DNA from: Pseudomonas typographi
GTDB taxonomy: Bacteria > Pseudomonadota > Gammaproteobacteria > Pseudomonadales > Pseudomonadaceae
Direction of reading: 5' to 3'
Length of the DNA stretch: 64,000 nt
Assembly: GCF_014694385.1 (NCBI RefSeq)
Contig: NZ_JAAOCA010000008.1
Span: 62,001-126,000 of the forward strand
In this document: piece by piece, positions 29,049 through 38,837 of the stretch
Layout of the letters: every line of letters begins with the position of its first letter
Numbering within the stretch: the stretch's first letter is position 1
Notes under the pieces: generated by a model
What the model was told of the DNA's origin: nothing
What the model saw: only the letters and a program-made list of their open reading frames with translations
The model's database searches: none
Position numbers and translations under genes: made by a program

Positions 29049-30094
29049 GCGCGCTGCTGACACTGCGCGGGTTGGCCTGCAGCTACGCCGGTCAACCGGT
29101 GGTGAATGGCCTATCGCTAGCCCTGCAACCCGGTGAGATCGGCTGCTTGCTGGGCGCCTCCGGGTGTGGCAAAACCACCACCCTGCGCGCCATCGCCGGC
29201 TTTGAAACGCCCACCGCCGGTGAGATTACCCTGGCCGGCGAGTGCCTGGCCAAACCGGGCTACAGCCTACCGGCGGAACGACGCAAGGTAGGCATGGTGT
29301 TCCAGGACTACGCCTTGTTTCCGCACCTGAGCGTGGCACGGAACATCGCCTTTGGCCTGCGCGGGCACCGCTCACCCAGCGCCGTGGTCAGCGATTGGCT
29401 GGAGCGGGTGAACCTGCAGGGTTTGGGTGAACGGCGCCCCGATGAACTCTCCGGCGGCCAGCAGCAACGGGTGGCGCTGGCCCGCGCGCTGGCGCCGGAG
29501 CCGCGCCTGCTGCTGCTCGACGAACCGTTCTCGAACTTGGACGTAGAACTGCGCCGGCGCCTCAGCCTGGAAGTGCGCGAGGTGCTGAAAGCGCGCGGCA
29601 TCAGCGCGTTGCTGGTCACCCACGACCAGGACGAAGCCTTCGCCGTCAGCGACCGGGTCGGTGTGATGCGCCGAGGGGTACTGGAGCAATGGGCTACGCC
29701 CCATGAGTTGTACCATTGCCCAGCCACGCGCTATGTCGCGACATTCGTCGGCCAGGGCTACTTCCTGCCTGGGCGGGTAGGCCAGGGCGAGCTGCACACG
29801 GAACTGGGCACGTTTGCACTGCCCGCTTCAATGGCCCATCTGCCCGGTGAAACCGCGCAATTGTTGTTACGCCCCGAACACCTACAGGCTGAGCCAGGCG
29901 GCCTGCCTTGTACAGTGCGCCAGCGTAGCTTTATGGGCGGCCATACCGCCTACCGGGTCATCACGCCCCAGGGCACGGCACTCGAAGCGCTGGTACCCAG
30001 CCAGGTAGACGCCGCCGTGGGTACCACCCTGCGGCTCAGCCGGATGGCGGCGCCGGCCACGGTGTTCCACCCTGCGGCCACGGCAACCCCGTGA
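29045..30094 (+). CDS. Orphan ABC transporter ATPase of the FbpC/PotA type
   Basis: A 349-residue ATPase with Walker [10 protein letters not shown], signature [15 protein letters not shown], Walker [13 protein letters not shown] and switch His [11 protein letters not shown]-terminal TOBE-like regulatory domain of about 110 residues follows. The family serves iron(III), sulfate or polyamine importers. No permease or binding protein gene lies nearby, so partners must be encoded elsewhere. It starts inside the argF stop codon, and its last 59 bases overlap the 3' end of the convergent phzF-like gene. Substrate cannot be inferred. Confidence 0.87.
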   Translation: MSALLTLRGLACSYAGQPVVNGLSLALQPGEIGCLLGASGCGKTTTLRAIAGFETPTAGEITLAGECLAKPGYSLPAERRKVGMVFQDYALFPHLSVARNIAFGLRGHRSPSAVVSDWLERVNLQGLGERRPDELSGGQQQRVALARALAPEPRLLLLDEPFSNLDVELRRRLSLEVREVLKARGISALLVTHDQDEAFAVSDRVGVMRRGVLEQWATPHELYHCPATRYVATFVGQGYFLPGRVGQGELHTELGTFALPASMAHLPGETAQLLLRPEHLQAEPGGLPCTVRQRSFMGGHTAYRVITPQGTALEALVPSQVDAAVGTTLRLSRMAAPATVFHPAATATP

Positions 30095-30866
30095 GCAATT
30101 GGCCCTTGGCCACCAAGGTAGCGTCACCGCCCACGATCACCCGCTCGCCCTCCAGCCGGCACCACAGCTCCCCGCCGCGCGCCGAACATTGCCGGGCGCG
30201 CAGGCTGGTCTTGTTCAGGCGCTCCGACCAGTATGGCACCAGCGCGCAATGGGTCGAGCCCGTGGCAGGGTCTTCAAAGATTCCCAACTGCGGCGCAAAA
30301 TAACGCGAAACGAAGTCGTGTTGCTCGCCCCTGGCGGTCACGACCACCCCCGGCCAGGGCAGTTGCGCGATGGCGCCGAAATCGGGGCGGCACGCTAGCA
30401 CATGCTGTTCGGTGGGCAACACCACCACCAGGTTCTTGCCGTCCAATACATCGACGATATCGCCCCCCAGCGCACGCTGCACGCCCAGTGATACCCCCTT
30501 TTCGGCGAGCGTTTCGGCTGGCATGTCGAGCCACAGCCGGCCGCGTTCTTCGCTCACCCGCAATTCGCCGCTACGGCTTTGGAAAACCATCGGCGCAATG
30601 TCGGCATGGTGGATTACCCGCAACACATGTGCGGCAGCCAGCGTGGCATGGCCGCACAGCGGCACTTCAACCACTGGGGTGAACCAGCGGATCCGCCACC
30701 CAGCGCCCTCCGGCACCACGAACGCGGTTTCAGCCAAGTGGTGCTCGTTGGCGATGCGCTGCATAAGTCCATCGCCCAGCCAACTGCCGAGGCAATAAAT
30801 AATCGCCGGGTTACCGGTAAAAGGCGTATCGGTGAACGCATCGACTTGGTAGAAATCCAGTTGCAT
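30036..30866 (-). CDS. PhzF-family isomerase-like protein
   Basis: A 276-residue protein of the PhzF/diaminopimelate-epimerase-like fold. The catalytic Glu is in NEHHLAETAFV (near residue 46), and the second-half signature is FAPQLGIFEDPATGSTHC with ALVPYW. Most family members outside phenazine clusters have no defined substrate. The 3' end overlaps the opposite-strand ABC ATPase gene by 59 bases. It may share a transcript with ybaK, 36 bases upstream. Confidence 0.88.
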   Translation of the reverse strand: MQLDFYQVDAFTDTPFTGNPAIIYCLGSWLGDGLMQRIANEHHLAETAFVVPEGAGWRIRWFTPVVEVPLCGHATLAAAHVLRVIHHADIAPMVFQSRSGELRVSEERGRLWLDMPAETLAEKGVSLGVQRALGGDIVDVLDGKNLVVVLPTEQHVLACRPDFGAIAQLPWPGVVVTARGEQHDFVSRYFAPQLGIFEDPATGSTHCALVPYWSERLNKTSLRARQCSARGGELWCRLEGERVIVGGDATLVAKGQLLTGLPWPQGGTPWPAPPSG

Positions 30867-30902
30867 GGCGCGGCCTCTAGACCAGACTGCGTTGAGCTTA
30901 GC

Positions 30903-31373
30903 TCAGGGCCGGCCGATGTCGGCAAACGTTGCCTGGGTGTGTTCGGCCAGGACGCTGGCCGCCAGTTCGACGTCCAGCCCGCGCCGGCCGGCACTCACGT
31001 AGATACTGGGAAAGGCCTCTGCGCTGCAGTCGATAAAGGTGCGCAGGCGTTTTTTTTGCCCCAGGGGGCTAATGCCGCCGACCAGGTAACCGGTGCTGCG
31101 TTGGGCGTGCGCGGGGTCGGCCATTTCGCACTTTTTAACACCCGCGGCCTGCGCCAGGGCCTTGAGGTCCAACGAACCCGCCACGGGCACCACCGCCACC
31201 AACAATTCGTGGCGTTCGCTGGCCGCCAGTAACGTCTTGTACACCCGCGTGGGGTCCAGCCCCAGCTTTTCAGCGGCCTCCAAACCATAGGAATGCGCCT
31301 TCGGATCGTGTTCATAAGCCAGCACGTGGTGGGGGGCGCGGGCTTTTTTAAGCAATTCCAGGGCAGGTGTCAC
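30903..31373 (-). CDS. ybaK: YbaK/EbsC-type aminoacyl-tRNA deacylase
   Basis: A 156-residue editing domain, the usual YbaK length, with [18 protein letters not shown], the catalytic-region Lys in [11 protein letters not shown] and the [12 protein letters not shown] loop. It hydrolyses Cys-tRNA-Pro. Start is GTG 31373 with GGAG 8 bases upstream. Confidence 0.9.
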   Translation of the reverse strand: MTPALELLKKARAPHHVLAYEHDPKAHSYGLEAAEKLGLDPTRVYKTLLAASERHELLVAVVPVAGSLDLKALAQAAGVKKCEMADPAHAQRSTGYLVGGISPLGQKKRLRTFIDCSAEAFPSIYVSAGRRGLDVELAASVLAEHTQATFADIGRP

Positions 31374-31454
31374 AGGTGAACTCCAGTGGGCAGCAACGGG
31401 GCGCCACCATTCTACCCATCGGGGCCGCCCACCGTGGGCGTTTCAAGCTTGGAC

Positions 31455-31521
31455 AGATTTTGTTCATTTTCGACCTTTGACAGCATCACTTTATGTCTAT
31501 ATTTTTTCGTTTGCGAATATA
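31455..31521 (+). promoter_or_regulatory. Two GlpR-type operator-like sequences upstream of glpF
   Basis: A palindromic core TTCG-TTTG-CGAA lies at 31506-31517 inside an AT-rich stretch, and a related TGTTCATTTTCGA lies at 31461-31473. Both resemble DeoR-type GlpR sites (TTCG-N4-CGAA core). The 31374-31625 gap holds nothing else recognisable. Repression lifted by glycerol 3-phosphate is the family expectation. Confidence 0.5.
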
Positions 31522-31625
31522 ACGCAGTTGATCGGCCCTAAAAGGTGCGGTTTCGCCAGCCCGCACACCTAGGCTGAGCACTCAAGACCCAACGGCGTAA
31601 ACAAAAACAACAAGCGAGATACGGG

Positions 31626-32477
31626 ATGACAATTACGCAATCACGACCTACCTTAGCCGGCCAATGTTTGGCCGAATTCCTCGGTACCGCGTTGCTGATC
31701 TTCTTCGGTACTGGCTGCGTGGCGGCGCTGCAGGTGGGCGGTGCCAGCCTCGGCCTGTGGGAGGTCAGTATCATCTGGGGGGTGGGGGTCAGCATGGCCA
31801 TTTACCTCACCGCTGGGGTGTCCGGTGGCCACTTGAACCCCGCTGTCAGCATCGCCCTGTGGCTATTTGCCGGCTTCGAGCGGCACAAGCTGCCGTTCTA
31901 CATCGTGGCCCAGGTGGCCGGCGCGTTCTGCGGCGCGGCGCTGGTGTACACCCTCTATAGCAGCCTGTTCTTCGAATACGAACATGTTCACCAAATGGTG
32001 CGTGGCAGCCAGGCGAGCCTGGAACTGGCCGCGGTGTTCTCCACCTATCCGCACCCGGCGTTGTCCACTGGCCAAGCCTTCGCGGTGGAAGCGGTTATCA
32101 CCACCATCCTCATGGGGGTGATCATGGCGCTCACCGACGATGGTAACGGCTTGCCGCGTGGGCCGATGGCACCGTTGCTGATCGGTTTGCTTATTGCGGT
32201 GATCGGCAGTGCCATGGGTCCGCTCACGGGCTTTGCAATGAACCCAGCGCGGGACTTCGGCCCCAAGTTGATGACCTTTTTCGCCGGCTGGGGTGAAATC
32301 GCCTTCACCGGCGGGCGAAGCCTTCCATACTTCCTGATACCGATTTTCGCCCCCATCCTCGGCGCCTGCCTGGGTGCTGGCGGCTACAAGCTGCTGATCG
32401 CGCGGCAATTGCCTGGCAGCGCAGCGGCCAGCAGCCAAACCTGCAGCGAAGAAAAAGAAGCCGACGTACGCGCCTGA
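31626..32477 (+). CDS. glpF: Glycerol facilitator (aquaglyceroporin)
   Basis: A 283-residue MIP-family channel with about six membrane spans and two half-helices bearing the pore NPA motifs: [13 protein letters not shown] and [14 protein letters not shown]. The Asp after the second NPA-R marks the glycerol-conducting type. It is the first gene of glpF-glpK. Confidence 0.95.
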   Translation: MTITQSRPTLAGQCLAEFLGTALLIFFGTGCVAALQVGGASLGLWEVSIIWGVGVSMAIYLTAGVSGGHLNPAVSIALWLFAGFERHKLPFYIVAQVAGAFCGAALVYTLYSSLFFEYEHVHQMVRGSQASLELAAVFSTYPHPALSTGQAFAVEAVITTILMGVIMALTDDGNGLPRGPMAPLLIGLLIAVIGSAMGPLTGFAMNPARDFGPKLMTFFAGWGEIAFTGGRSLPYFLIPIFAPILGACLGAGGYKLLIARQLPGSAAASSQTCSEEKEADVRA

Positions 32478-32521
32478 GCGCCCTCACCCGCCACCTCGAA
32501 CGACAACAAAGGCCCTACGCC

Positions 32522-34012
32522 ATGACCGAAAAACAGTACATCATCGCCCTAGACCAAGGCACCACCAGCTCCCGCACCATCATTTTCGACCGTGACGCCA
32601 ACGTGGTCGGCGTTTCGCAGCGCGAGTTCGCCCAGCACTACCCACAGCCGGGCTGGGTCGAGCACGACCCGATGGAAATCTTCGCCACCCAAAGCGGCAC
32701 CATGGTCGAAGCCCTGGCCCAAGCGGGCCTCAGCCATGCCCAGGTAGCCGCCATCGGCATCACCAACCAGCGCGAAACCGTGGTGATCTGGGATAAGGAA
32801 ACCGGCCGCCCGATCCATAACGCCGTGGTGTGGCAGTGCCGGCGAAGCACCGAGATCTGCCAGCAGCTCAAGCGTGACGGCTTGGAAGATTACATCCGTG
32901 AAACCACGGGCCTGGTGATCGACCCGTACTTTTCCGGCACCAAGGTCAAATGGATTCTGGACCATGTCGAAGGCAGCCGCGAGCGCGCCCGCCGCGGTGA
33001 GCTGCTGTTCGGCACGGTCGATAGCTGGCTGATCTGGAAATTTACCGGCGGCAAGGTGCACGTTACCGACTACACCAACGCCTCGCGCACCCTGATGTTC
33101 AACATCCACACCTTGCAATGGGACAAGCGCATGCTCGAGGTGCTCGACATCCCCGAGCAGATGCTGCCCCAGGTGCGCTCATCCTCGGAAGTTTATGGCC
33201 ACACCAAAAGCGGCATCGCCGTGGCCGGTATCGCCGGTGACCAACAGGCTGCGCTGTTCGGGCAGATGTGCGTGGAGCCGGGCCAAACCAAGAATACCTA
33301 TGGCACCGGCTGCTTCATGCTGATGAACACTGGCCAGCAAGCGGTGGCCTCCCGCCACGGGCTGCTCACCACCCTGGCTTGCGGCCCCAAGGGCGAGGTG
33401 GCCTATGCCTTGGAAGGGGCCGTGTTCAATGGCGGCTCTACCGTACAGTGGCTGCGCGATGAAATGAAAGTGATCAACGATTCGTTCGACACCGAGTATT
33501 TCGCCACCAAGGTCAAGGACAGCAATGGCGTTTACCTGGTGCCGGCTTTCACCGGCTTGGGCGCGCCGTACTGGGACCCCTACGCGCGTGGCGCGCTGTT
33601 CGGCCTGACCCGCGGGGTCAAGGTCGACCACTTGATCCGCGCCGCCCTCGAATCGATTGCCTACCAGACCCGCGACGTGCTCGAGGCCATGCAGCAAGAC
33701 GCCGGTGAGGCGCTCAGCACCTTGCGTGTAGACGGTGGGGCGGTGGCCAATAACTTCCTGATGCAGTTCCAGGCGGACATCCTTGGCACCCTCGTAGAGC
33801 GCCCGCAAATGCGCGAAACCACCGCCTTGGGCGCGGCGTACCTGGCGGGCCTGGCCACTGGATTCTGGAGCAGCCTGGATGAAGTGCGTGAAAAAGCCGT
33901 GATCGAACGCGAGTTCGCTCCGCAGTTGGCGGCCGACGATCGAGCCCGGCTGTACCGCGGGTGGAAAAAAGCCGTAAGCCGCACCCAAGGCTGGGCCGAG
34001 CCGGAGGCCTGA
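32522..34012 (+). CDS. glpK: Glycerol kinase
   Basis: A 496-residue FGGY kinase. [10 protein letters not shown] starts the phosphate loop, [10 protein letters not shown] and [16 protein letters not shown] follow, and the C-terminal ATP site has [21 protein letters not shown]. It phosphorylates glycerol entering via GlpF. A terminator follows at once; glpR and glpD, the usual next genes in pseudomonads, are not here. Confidence 0.96.
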   Translation: MTEKQYIIALDQGTTSSRTIIFDRDANVVGVSQREFAQHYPQPGWVEHDPMEIFATQSGTMVEALAQAGLSHAQVAAIGITNQRETVVIWDKETGRPIHNAVVWQCRRSTEICQQLKRDGLEDYIRETTGLVIDPYFSGTKVKWILDHVEGSRERARRGELLFGTVDSWLIWKFTGGKVHVTDYTNASRTLMFNIHTLQWDKRMLEVLDIPEQMLPQVRSSSEVYGHTKSGIAVAGIAGDQQAALFGQMCVEPGQTKNTYGTGCFMLMNTGQQAVASRHGLLTTLACGPKGEVAYALEGAVFNGGSTVQWLRDEMKVINDSFDTEYFATKVKDSNGVYLVPAFTGLGAPYWDPYARGALFGLTRGVKVDHLIRAALESIAYQTRDVLEAMQQDAGEALSTLRVDGGAVANNFLMQFQADILGTLVERPQMRETTALGAAYLAGLATGFWSSLDEVREKAVIEREFAPQLAADDRARLYRGWKKAVSRTQGWAEPEA

Positions 34013-34024
34013 GCCCATGGCATT

Positions 34025-34056
34025 CCCCCGCTGCGCCCAGCGCAACGGGGGTTTTA
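34025..34056 (+). terminator. Terminator after glpK
   Basis: CCCCCG with TGCGC pairs with GCGCA and CGGGGG around a short loop with one mismatch, followed by TTTT. Confidence 0.82.
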
Positions 34057-34138
34057 CAGATTTTGCAGCACTTGATCGATAGCCGCCGCGTTCGGCCAGC
34101 GATAACGTGGCTACCCCTTATGAAGATGGAAAACCACG

Positions 34139-34327
34139 ATGCGCCTGCGCTTCACGCTGCTACCCCTGCTGTTGTTGGCCGGTTGTTCGGCACCGGCACC
34201 GGCGCCGATACCAACACCGCACGACTACTCACCTGCCCTGGGCCCAGCCGTGCGCGTGCTGCCGGGTACCCCTTCCCCCAGCCGGGCACAACGAGAATGG
34301 GCCCTTTGCCAGAAGGTTAGTTGCTGA
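34139..34327 (+). CDS. Small lipoprotein
   Basis: A 62-residue protein with a lipoprotein signal peptide: MRLRF, a Leu-rich core and a LLAGC lipobox (Cys16). The short mature part is Pro/Ala-rich, ending in CQKVSC. It would be anchored to the outer membrane after processing. A weak GGA site precedes the ATG. It stands alone between glpK and the AraC relic. Function unknown; it could also be the 5' part of a longer truncated gene. Confidence 0.5.
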   Translation: MRLRFTLLPLLLLAGCSAPAPAPIPTPHDYSPALGPAVRVLPGTPSPSRAQREWALCQKVSC

Positions 34328-34455
34328 CCATTGGCGCACGGCACTCACCACGAGGGTGGTTAAACAATGGAGACCCAGCCATGAACCACCGTTGACGCCA
34401 TCCTTGTTAAGGAAATATTCGCAAGGTGACGAGAGGGTTTCGTGATCGCACGTGC

Positions 34456-34620
34456 TCACTGCGCCACCATCAGCTCCCTCGCGACCCGGCCTTTGAATTG
34501 TTGAGCCGTGCAGCCGAATGCCCGTTTGAACATCACCCTGAACGTGCGCACGTCGGAATAGCCCAGCTCACGGGCCACTTCATTGACTGGCTGGCCCTCA
34601 CAGCCCACGACAATGGGTTG
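34456..34620 (-). pseudogene. Relic of an AraC-family regulator, last helix-turn-helix only
   Basis: The frame encodes about 54 residues that match the second helix-turn-helix of AraC regulators ([28 protein letters not shown], then QQFKGR). Nothing of the first HTH or sensory domain is found upstream; sequence beyond 34620 does not continue the family. The rest of 34328-34881 has no gene, so this is a decayed 3' fragment at a rearranged site. Confidence 0.7.
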
Positions 34621-34844
34621 CCGCGACGTTGATCCCGCCCCATTCAGCCCGTTGCGGGTCAGCCTGGGGCCGGGTAGCCGCCTTGTTTCTCGGTGCCATG
34701 GTGACCACGGTGCAGCAGTCGCATATCTAGAGTATCGGAGCCCTGGCTCAGCAAAGCTGGGGTACCGGCAGTTGTTGAACGCGCCGCGCCGCTGGAGCCT
34801 GCCGGCAAGCGCGCGGCAGTGCCCTGACGCCGGGGAGAAAAACC

Positions 34845-34868
34845 AAAAAGCCCCGCAATGCGGGGCTT
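34845..34868 (-). terminator. Terminator of the tRNA-Ser transcript
   Basis: Read on the minus strand, AAGCCCCGC pairs with GCGGGGCTT around an ATT loop and is followed by a T-run, 14 bases beyond the tRNA 3' end. Confidence 0.85.
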
Positions 34869-34881
34869 CAAGGATAAAGAA

Positions 34882-34971
34882 TGGCGGTGAGGAAGGGATT
34901 CGAACCCTTGATACAGTTTCCTGTATACACACTTTCCAGGCGTGCTCCTTCAACCGCTCGGACACCTCACC
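34882..34971 (-). tRNA. tRNA-Ser(GGA)
   Basis: On the minus strand, 90 bases fold as a long-variable-arm tRNA. The acceptor GGTGAGG pairs with CCTCACC, then discriminator G and an encoded CCA. The anticodon loop CTGGAAA gives anticodon GGA. The T-arm is GGGTTCGAATCCC, and the variable arm is TGTATACAGGAAACTGTATCA-like. Serine identity is clear. Confidence 0.95.
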
Positions 34972-35171
34972 AGACCCGACAGCGTTACAGCCTGTCGAGG
35001 CGCGCTAATGTAGTCGAAAGCCCCACGCTTGGCAAAGGTTTTTTTGCAGAATTTTCATGCGGTTAACCGGGCGGCGCGGTTAGCCGCCGTGACCGTGCAG
35101 TCAGCCGCGGCGCTTTACCGCACCGGCCCCCGCAGGTAAGGTCTGGCACCATCACAACAACGGATTCTCCC

Positions 35172-35867
35172 ATGAGCGACTTAATCACCTACCAACTCGA
35201 TGATGGCGTGGCCACCCTGGTGATGTGCAGCGGCAAGGTCAATGCGCTGTCGCCGGCGTTGCTCGAAGCCTTCAACCAATGCCTGGACCGTGCCGAGCAG
35301 GATAAGGCGGTGGTGGTAGTGACGGGGCAGCCAGGGGTGTTCTGTGGCGGCTACGACCTGAAGGTGATGGGTAGCGGCCCAGAACAGGCGATCAACTTGG
35401 TGGCTGCGGGCTCGACGCTGGCCCGGCGCATGCTTGCCCACCCCTTCCCCATCGTAGCGGCCTGTAGCGGCCATGCTATCGCCAAAGGCGCGCTGCTGTT
35501 ATTGGCAGCCGATTACCGCCTGGGGGCAGAAGGCCCGTTCCAGGTCGGCCTGAACGAAGTGCTGATCGGCATGACGATGCATCACGCCGGCATCGCCCTG
35601 GCGCGGGATCGCCTCACCGCCGCCGGCTTGCAGCGGGCAGTGAACAATGCCGAGATGTTCAACCCGGCCCAGGCCCTGCAGGTGGGTTTTTTCGACCAAC
35701 TTGCCAGCCCCGACACGCTGTTGGCCGAAGCGCACACCGTGGCGCGCAAACTGGCGACGTTGAACATGCCGGCACACGCGGCGACCAAACGCAAAGTGCG
35801 CAGCCCCTTGCTCGATGCACTGGCGCAGGCCATCGCGCTCGACCGCAAGCACTTGCTGATGGCTTAG
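35172..35867 (+). CDS. Enoyl-CoA hydratase/isomerase-family protein
   Basis: A 231-residue crotonase-fold protein. The first oxyanion-hole segment is PGVFCGGYDLKVM and the second region is ACSGHAIAKGALLLLAADYRLG. The typical catalytic Glu of hydratases is not placed in the usual GGG-E context (here FQVGLNEVLIGM holds a Glu at the corresponding region). Shorter than classical hydratases (about 257). Substrate not predictable. Confidence 0.85.
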   Translation: MSDLITYQLDDGVATLVMCSGKVNALSPALLEAFNQCLDRAEQDKAVVVVTGQPGVFCGGYDLKVMGSGPEQAINLVAAGSTLARRMLAHPFPIVAACSGHAIAKGALLLLAADYRLGAEGPFQVGLNEVLIGMTMHHAGIALARDRLTAAGLQRAVNNAEMFNPAQALQVGFFDQLASPDTLLAEAHTVARKLATLNMPAHAATKRKVRSPLLDALAQAIALDRKHLLMA

Positions 35868-35934
35868 GTGCATTTGCGATGGGCCCCACCAGGCCTTTAC
35901 ACTCGCTGCCTTCAGAACAAAGGTAGCTCGGCCG

Positions 35935-36678
35935 ATGCTCTATCTGCTGCGGATGGTCCTGGTGGGCCTGAATTTTCTTCTGGTGGGCGTGTTGGGCCTG
36001 TTGGTAGGCCTGGCGCGGCCGTTCAACCCCGACAACAATCGCATCTTCGCCCGCATGTATAGCTACCCGGCGCTGCGGATACTGGGGCTGAAGCTTCACG
36101 CTGAAGTCGGCCCGCTGCTGGACCACCCCCCGGGGTGCGTGATCATCGCTAACCACCAGTCCAACTGGGACGTATTCCTGCTCGGGGCGGTTGTGCCGCC
36201 ACGCATGGCGTGCATTGGAAAACAAAGCCTGAAATGGGTACCGCTGTTCGGCCAATTGTTCTGGCTGGGCGGCAACGTGCTGCTGAACCGCGAAAACGCC
36301 TACCAGGCGCGGCGCTCGCTGCAGACCACCTCGCGGATGCTCGCCGAGCAAAACACTTCGATCTGGATTTTCCCCGAAGGCACCCGCAACCCGGGCGACA
36401 CATTGTTGGCGTTCAAAAAGGGGGCCTTTCAAATGGCCATCGAAGCCGGCGTACCCATCGTGCCGCTGTGTGTGAGCCGCTACAGCGGGCGGCTGAACTT
36501 CAACCGCTGGTACAGCGGCGAGTTGCGCGTGCGCTCGCTGCCGCCGATCCCCACCAAAGGGTTGACCAGCAAAGATATTCCCGAGCTGATGCACCGCTGC
36601 CGCGAGCAAATGCAACACTGCATCGATTCACTGAGCAGCGACAACTTACAGAACTCCCCGGCACCGGTTAGATCATAA
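35935..36678 (+). CDS. 1-acyl-sn-glycerol-3-phosphate acyltransferase, PlsC family
   Basis: A 247-residue membrane-bound acyltransferase with an N-terminal hydrophobic helix (residues 1-25), the HX4D catalytic motif in NHQSNWDVF, and the acceptor-binding FPEGTRNPG and VPIVPLCV motifs. It transfers an acyl chain to lysophosphatidic acid to make phosphatidic acid. Pseudomonads carry several paralogues, so the exact role is left open. Confidence 0.9.
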   Translation: MLYLLRMVLVGLNFLLVGVLGLLVGLARPFNPDNNRIFARMYSYPALRILGLKLHAEVGPLLDHPPGCVIIANHQSNWDVFLLGAVVPPRMACIGKQSLKWVPLFGQLFWLGGNVLLNRENAYQARRSLQTTSRMLAEQNTSIWIFPEGTRNPGDTLLAFKKGAFQMAIEAGVPIVPLCVSRYSGRLNFNRWYSGELRVRSLPPIPTKGLTSKDIPELMHRCREQMQHCIDSLSSDNLQNSPAPVRS

Positions 36679-36708
36679 ACTGCACAATAGGGTAAAGGCA
36701 TTGATGCC

Positions 36709-37680
36709 ATGGGTAGAGTCGTCGCCTCAGCGGTCTATGCCGGGGGCAAGAAGGTACGCGATATCCCTCTGGAAGAGGGGCAGCACTGGGCCAGCAAACC
36801 TGGGCATTTCGTGTGGATAGGGCTGGAAGAGCCGGACGCCGACACGCTGAACACGCTCAAGGCGCAATTTGGCTTGCATGAACTGGCCATCGAGGATGCA
36901 TTGGAGCGGCATAGCCGGCCAAAGCTCGAAACCTTTGGCGATGCCTTGTTTATCGTGATCTACTCGCCAGTGCGCCAGCAGGGCAAACTGCAATTCATCG
37001 AAACCCACATCTTTGCCGGCAAAGGCTATGTGGTCACCTGCCGTAACGGGCACTCGGCCTCCTATCGCCAGGTGCGGCAAAGCTGTGAGGCCCGCCCTTT
37101 GCTGCTTGAGCATGGGGAAGATTTCGTGCTTTACGCGCTGCTCGATTTCGTGACCGAGAACTTCCAACCGGTGACCGAAGCCATCCACGGTGAAATCGAG
37201 CTACTGGAACAGCGGGTGCTCAGCCGGCACATGCAAGAGGCGGACATCCGGCGCCTGCATACCCTGCGCCGGGAACTGTTGCAGCTGCGCCATTATGTGG
37301 CACCGATGGTGGAGATCAGCGAAGAGCTGCAACGCCTGGACTTCCCCTTCATCGATAAGAACATGCGCCCGTACTTTCGCGACGTGCAAATCCACGTTAA
37401 CCGGCAAATGGAAGACTTGGCGGGCGTGCGCGACATTGCCAGCCAAACCATTGAAATCGGCATGCTGCTCGAATCAGCCCGGCAGAGCGTGACGCAGCGC
37501 AAGTTCGCCGCGTGGGCGGCCATACTCGCGCTGCCCACGGCGATCGCGGGTATCTACGGCATGAACTTCAAATTCATGCCGGAGCTTGAGTGGCATTATG
37601 GCTATTTCGCCGTGTTGGGGGTGATCGGGGCGGGTTGCGCGGGCCTGTATGGTATTTTCAAGCGGTCGGGGTGGTTGTAA
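36709..37680 (+). CDS. corA: CorA-type magnesium/cobalt transporter
   Basis: A 323-residue protein with a large cytosolic domain and two C-terminal membrane helices. The hallmark GMN motif lies in GIYGMNFKFMPEL between them. Forms pentameric Mg2+ channels gated by cytosolic Mg2+ in the family model. Starts MGRVVASAVYAGGKKV, 30 bases after the acyltransferase gene, so a common transcript is possible. Confidence 0.92.
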   Translation: MGRVVASAVYAGGKKVRDIPLEEGQHWASKPGHFVWIGLEEPDADTLNTLKAQFGLHELAIEDALERHSRPKLETFGDALFIVIYSPVRQQGKLQFIETHIFAGKGYVVTCRNGHSASYRQVRQSCEARPLLLEHGEDFVLYALLDFVTENFQPVTEAIHGEIELLEQRVLSRHMQEADIRRLHTLRRELLQLRHYVAPMVEISEELQRLDFPFIDKNMRPYFRDVQIHVNRQMEDLAGVRDIASQTIEIGMLLESARQSVTQRKFAAWAAILALPTAIAGIYGMNFKFMPELEWHYGYFAVLGVIGAGCAGLYGIFKRSGWL

Positions 37681-37761
37681 CGCCGCCGCTAACCGGCGGG
37701 TGGGTGGCCGCAGCCATCGCCACGGCGCGCAGCCGGCTTCTGAAACACCCTCCCGGTTTGC

Positions 37762-38484
37762 TCACTTCGTATTCGCAGCCTGCGCCACGAAGCGCATCAT
37801 CCATTCGGCTACCGTGGCGCCGTCGTGATCGCGGGCCAGGCTTTCGACACCCGCCTGGTACACCTCGTCGCCCAGGTGCGCCTGGCGCAATTCCAGTAAC
37901 GCCCGTGAGTAGTCGTGCACGAACTCCGGGTGGCCCTGGAAGCACAGCACCTGGTCGTTGATCTGGTAGGCGGCGAACGGGCAGAACGCGCTGGAGGCTA
38001 CCACCGTGGCGCCCTCGGGCAATGCGGTAACTTGGTCTTGGTGGCTGATCAACAAGGTGACGCCCTGGGCAGCGGGGCTCATCCAAGGGGCTGAGGCGAC
38101 AACCTTATAGGGGTGGGTGCCTACGCCCCAGCCCTGTTGGGCGCGCTCGGCCTTACCACCGAGCAGCAGTGCCAGCAACTGGTGGCCAAAGCACACGCCC
38201 AGCAGTTTCGCGCCTTCGTTGTAGCGCGCCAGTAAAAATGCCTTAAGCGTCTCGATCCACGGGTCGGTGGCGAACGAATCGGCCTTGCTGCCGGTAACCA
38301 AGTAAGCGTCGTAACGTTCGCCGGGCGCGGGGTAGTGGCCATCGACCACGTTGAAGGTATCGAACGTGGCCGGTACCGGCTGGCGCTCGAACAATTGCTG
38401 GAACATACGGCCATAGCCCTGGTAACGCGCCACCAGTTCCGGGCGCAGGTGGTCGGTTTCCAGAATACAAATACGCAACGGCAT
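37762..38484 (-). CDS. Class I glutamine amidotransferase-like protein
   Basis: A 240-residue stand-alone amidotransferase domain: nucleophile Cys in LGVCFGHQLLA, His in CFQGHPEF and the paired Glu two residues later. The oxyanion-side GSKADSFATDPWI is as in GMP-synthase-like amidotransferases acting on gamma-glutamyl substrates. ATG 38484 is chosen because the upstream extension to 38556 has no family match. Substrate unknown; no polyamine or gamma-glutamyl pathway gene is adjacent. Confidence 0.83.
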   Translation of the reverse strand: MPLRICILETDHLRPELVARYQGYGRMFQQLFERQPVPATFDTFNVVDGHYPAPGERYDAYLVTGSKADSFATDPWIETLKAFLLARYNEGAKLLGVCFGHQLLALLLGGKAERAQQGWGVGTHPYKVVASAPWMSPAAQGVTLLISHQDQVTALPEGATVVASSAFCPFAAYQINDQVLCFQGHPEFVHDYSRALLELRQAHLGDEVYQAGVESLARDHDGATVAEWMMRFVAQAANTK

Positions 38485-38837
38485 GGGGCAGAATCTCGGC
38501 TCATGGCAAATAGGGGTAAGCGCAAAAGCCTGCATCGAAACAGGGCTGGCTGGCAACCCCTGACGAACGGCGGTGGGCCCGTTGATGTCTGCGCAACGAG
38601 TCTAGCGCGCGGCACTGAAACGATAATGCGAAAGTTCCATGCAGGTTATTCATAAAAAATGGAATAACTACAACGAAACCGCTCTAAGCAAAGGAGGAAT
38701 CCGGCTTACAGTAAAACAAATGGAGGCCGCGCGCACTGTGGCCCGCAGTAAGGCCAAACTGACTACGCTCTATCCCTTTTGGGTTACCAAGCACCCGCGG
38801 TAGGTACGAGCGATAACAACAATGAAGGCGAGCAGCC
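38485..38837. other. Divergent intergenic region with a LysR-type palindrome
   Basis: These 353 bases hold no gene that I can support. Apart from the palindrome at 38645-38668 there is an AGGAGG sequence at 38692-38697 not followed by a plausible frame. Confidence 0.45.
38645..38668. promoter_or_regulatory. Palindrome GTTATTC-N10-GAATAAC, probable operator
   Basis: Perfect 7-base arms are separated by an A-rich 10-base spacer, a geometry typical of LysR- or TetR-type operators. It lies between the amidotransferase gene (minus) and a tiny membrane-protein frame (plus). The cognate regulator is unknown. Confidence 0.55.

Noticed and set aside
34882..35066. Protein frames across the tRNA-Ser gene
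   Set aside because: The sequence folds as a complete tRNA with encoded CCA; the frames are by-products.
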